A stretch of 64,000 nt of DNA from Cyanidiococcus yangmingshanensis (Eukaryota; Rhodophyta; Bangiophyceae; Cyanidiales; Cyanidiaceae): contig VWRR01000015.1 of NCBI GenBank assembly GCA_013995675.1, positions 450,146 through 514,145 on the forward strand, written 5' to 3'. This document shows, in pieces, positions 61,807-64,000 of this stretch. Each line of letters opens with the position of its first letter. Positions within the stretch are counted from its first letter, which is position 1. A model generated the notes under the pieces. That model saw nothing but the letters and a program-made list of their open reading frames with translations. It ran no database searches and had not been told where the DNA came from. A program made the translations under genes and the position numbers.

Positions 61807-63650
61807 GGTGGCCGACGTAACGACCCTAGCTCGGCGAATTGGGTCGGCACCCGCGGATTGGGGACAGACGCCGCTCGGCTGGGGTGCGCGCCGTGTCCGT
61901 CTGTCAGTCGCAGGACGCTGTGGCGCAGCAGGTGCTGTCCTGGGGAGCTGTCAGGGAATGCTGTCCTGGGGAGCTGTCACGTTGATCCTGTGACGGTGAG
62001 CAGTCCCGCGTATGCTGTCCCGTCAGAGGCGGCGGCGCATCACTACTGGGGCGGCGCATGGATTGCGCGTGCGGGCGTTGGCGTGCAATTGCTCAATCGA
62101 ACGCTGGCGCTCGCTGGCGATCGCGTGCGGCGTCACAGCGTCTGTCCATTTTCGGTCAGGCAAAAGCGTGCGTGCGCCTGCGCCTGCGCCTGCGCCTAAA
62201 CCTGCGCAAAGGCGTTGGCGGGAAATGCGCGCCGCCCGCTGGATCTGTCGCGGCTAGTCGTGTCCAATTCTGTGCTGTCCAGTCCAGTCGTGGCCTGGCG
62301 ATCGACAGCGGCGCAAGCTGCGTTCGCTGTTCTCAATCGCCGACCGACCGAGCGTGTCCGAGGTGAACGATCGTGCTGTTCGCTACTCCCCAGAGGTTTC
62401 CATAACTGATATTCATTGAATACGACATAGCATAGCATGTCGTCAGTTCGAATAATATTGAGAAAGCGCCAATACCAATCATTGTTCATACAGACTAGAC
62501 AACCATGGGTCTATTGAGATGTTAAATAGTCAGTTGGTCCGATCAATCTATATTTGAGCAGTTGGGCACAAAAGAGTAAGTCAGAGCGAAACGAAAACCT
62601 TGAAGATCTATGCGAGTCTCCAACGATTCATGCTGCTGCCGACGAGCGAATCAGCATCGTTCAGATCTGCATGGGTCCTTGGTTGTGCAGCCATTCGCCA
62701 GCTCGTTATTGTCTCAAACCGGAAAAGATCCCTGCAGGAGCGTCTAGGCCAGGCAGCGGCGTCGTGGAGGATCGTAACTGTGGTCCCAGCTGCGACGTCG
62801 AGGGCTCGTCCGAAGCAACCCCGATCGGCAGCATGCCTATCCAAGATGAGCAGGCGCCATTGGGCCAGTGAAGTATATCCAAGAGATCAGGTTGGACGCC
62901 GGGCCTCTGGGATGGGAGCGGCGGCATCGCAGAACGGCCAAGGAGCGCCGAATCGATGGCGGCGATGGCGGCGCCAGCATAGCACCCCTGGGCTACCTAA
63001 CGAGTACCGTGTGATCCGATGGTTGTGCGCGAGGAGGTGCGCTATCGAATCTGGAATCGAATGATCCGCGACGAGTAACCCTGGGAGCGATCCAAATCCG
63101 AGGCGTGCGCCAGCGCTGCGTCCAGTATGCATGCCCAACGGCGGCGAAAGAGCACTGAGGATGAAGATCTGAACAAGAGCACAAAGATTGACAATACGAA
63201 ACGGTTCCCCAAACCGAGAAGCAACCTACTGGTAAGGATCTAGACCTAAATCGTTACCGAAGGAAAGACCCAGAGTTAAACAAATAAAGAGCTAGTAGCG
63301 TCCGTAAACAAATATAGATGCACATCTCTGTCTGGAGGATATAAAACAACGCAAGAGAAAAACACAAAACGACATCATCAAAGTAGAAAGCACAAAACGT
63401 GAGCTAATAATAAAGGTAGCAGATAGCGACAGCAACCGAAACAAAAGCTAAACATGGTGACCAAAACAATCTCCACATAAAGAGACAGAGTCGGCAAGCA
63501 ACGCAGAAACACCATTCTATGGGCGAACACCAACCTGGTCAGCGCCAGCCAAGCAGAATGTTCAGAGAAGAATCGATGAAGTGCACGGCACAAAGACATT
63601 GAACGAGCTGACTCGAGTCATAATTGAAACACTGTAGATAAAGAATATGG

Positions 63651-63791
63651 GGCTATTGAGATGCCCCAGTGGAATAAGGGATATGGGATGACATGATGAA
63701 ATTGGGGTGAATTGTGGTGAATGGAGTGAAAAAGATGATTCAGTGAAAGGCGGTGAATGGAGTGTAAGAGATGATTCAGGGGAATAAGGGG
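63651..63791 (+). repeat. Degenerate telomere-proximal repeats
   Basis: G/T/A-rich sequence with diverged units such as GGGGTGAATTGTGGTGAATGG. A ~50-base segment containing GAATGGAGTG and GATGATTCAG occurs twice (about 63,720-63,740 and 63,757-63,780). It forms the transition into the pure telomere array. Confidence 0.8.
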
Positions 63792-64000
63792 AATGGGGGA
63801 ATGGGGTGAATGGGGTGAATGGGGGGAATGGGGGGAATGGGGGGAATGGGGGAATGGGGGGAATGGGGGGAATGGGGGGAATGGGGGGAATGGGGGGAAT
63901 GGGGGGAATGGGGGGAATGGGGGGAATGGGGGGAATGGGGGGAATGGGGGGAATGGGGGGAATGGGGGGAATGGGGGGAATGGGGGAATGGGGGGAATGG
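63792..64000 (+). repeat. Telomere, (AATGGGGGG)n
   Basis: About 23 head-to-tail units of AATGGGGGG run to the end of the window. The first units are variants (AATGGGGG, AATGGGGTG twice), and single five-G units occur inside the array. The G-rich strand runs 5' to 3' toward the end, the correct orientation for a right chromosome end. The unit is the one known from C. merolae. Confidence 0.97.

Larger units (their letters stand above)
57479..63650. other. Subtelomeric region, 6 kb, no convincing gene
   Basis: All frames are under 155 codons, many without ATG, and none has a family signature. The region is rich in simple repeats: GCAGCCAT units near 58,373-58,400; an 18-bp palindromic CTTGTTCATGATCATG repeat near 60,460-60,496; GGGGCT units at 60,516-60,545; a ten-G run near 60,980; TTCAGATCAG blocks at ~61,290-61,375; GGCATC units at 61,683-61,713; GCTGGC units at ~61,773-61,806; and GCCTGC units at ~62,176-62,200. 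From about 63,230 the composition turns A-rich. Degraded remains of genes are possible but not supported. Confidence 0.6.

Noticed and set aside
61744-62199. 151-codon frame with Trp/Arg and Ala/Cys dipeptide repeats
   Set aside because: Composed of translated hexamer repeats in the subtelomere; all three frames stay open because of the repeat, not because of selection.

Overview
The window is the right-hand end of a eukaryotic nuclear chromosome. Its last ~210 bases are a tandem array of AATGGGGGG, the telomere unit known from the red microalga Cyanidioschyzon merolae. The gene content agrees. There are long genes without introns (a 4.9 kb FANCM-type helicase and a 3.6 kb topoisomerase II), compact spacing, GC-rich DNA, a plant-type tocopherol cyclase, and a Baeyer-Villiger monooxygenase (a BVMO has been described from C. 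merolae). I read it as C. merolae or a very close cyanidialean relative. Many apparent starts in six-frame translation are TTG or GTG; the starts given here are moved to the first supported ATG.

Layout. 0-14 kb: cohesin SCC1/RAD21 (minus, runs off the left edge), a small hypothetical gene, a FANCM helicase with an unexpected PHD finger, a LOG2/MGRN1-type RING E3, an E2F partner (DP), and ribosomal protein eL8. 14-32 kb: a CobW/G3E double protein, a BAR-like plus auxilin J-domain protein, SDF2, thymidylate kinase, ornithine aminotransferase, a Ulp1-type SUMO protease, a profilin-like protein, tocopherol cyclase and a multi-pass membrane protein. Nearly every gene in this stretch except ornithine aminotransferase and the profilin-like gene is broken by single-base frame changes although its conserved motifs survive. 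That points to local sequence errors rather than gene death. 34-52 kb: a ketoacyl-ACP synthase, DNA topoisomerase II, PP2A catalytic subunit, an ELMO-domain protein, a rhomboid, the DEAD-box helicase DBP9 and the BVMO. 52-64 kb: gene-poor subtelomere holding one secreted six-bladed Kelch/trefoil protein, then ~6 kb of simple repeats and the telomere.

The genes are mostly unrelated housekeeping functions (chromatid cohesion, DNA repair, cell cycle, ribosome, nucleotide and lipid metabolism, vesicle traffic). They are arranged as independent units on both strands, with no operon logic. The most unusual items are domain combinations: FANCM with a PHD finger, a BAR-like domain with a C-terminal auxilin J domain, two fused CobW modules of which the first has lost its P-loop, and a Kelch propeller joined to polyQ-interrupted trefoil modules.
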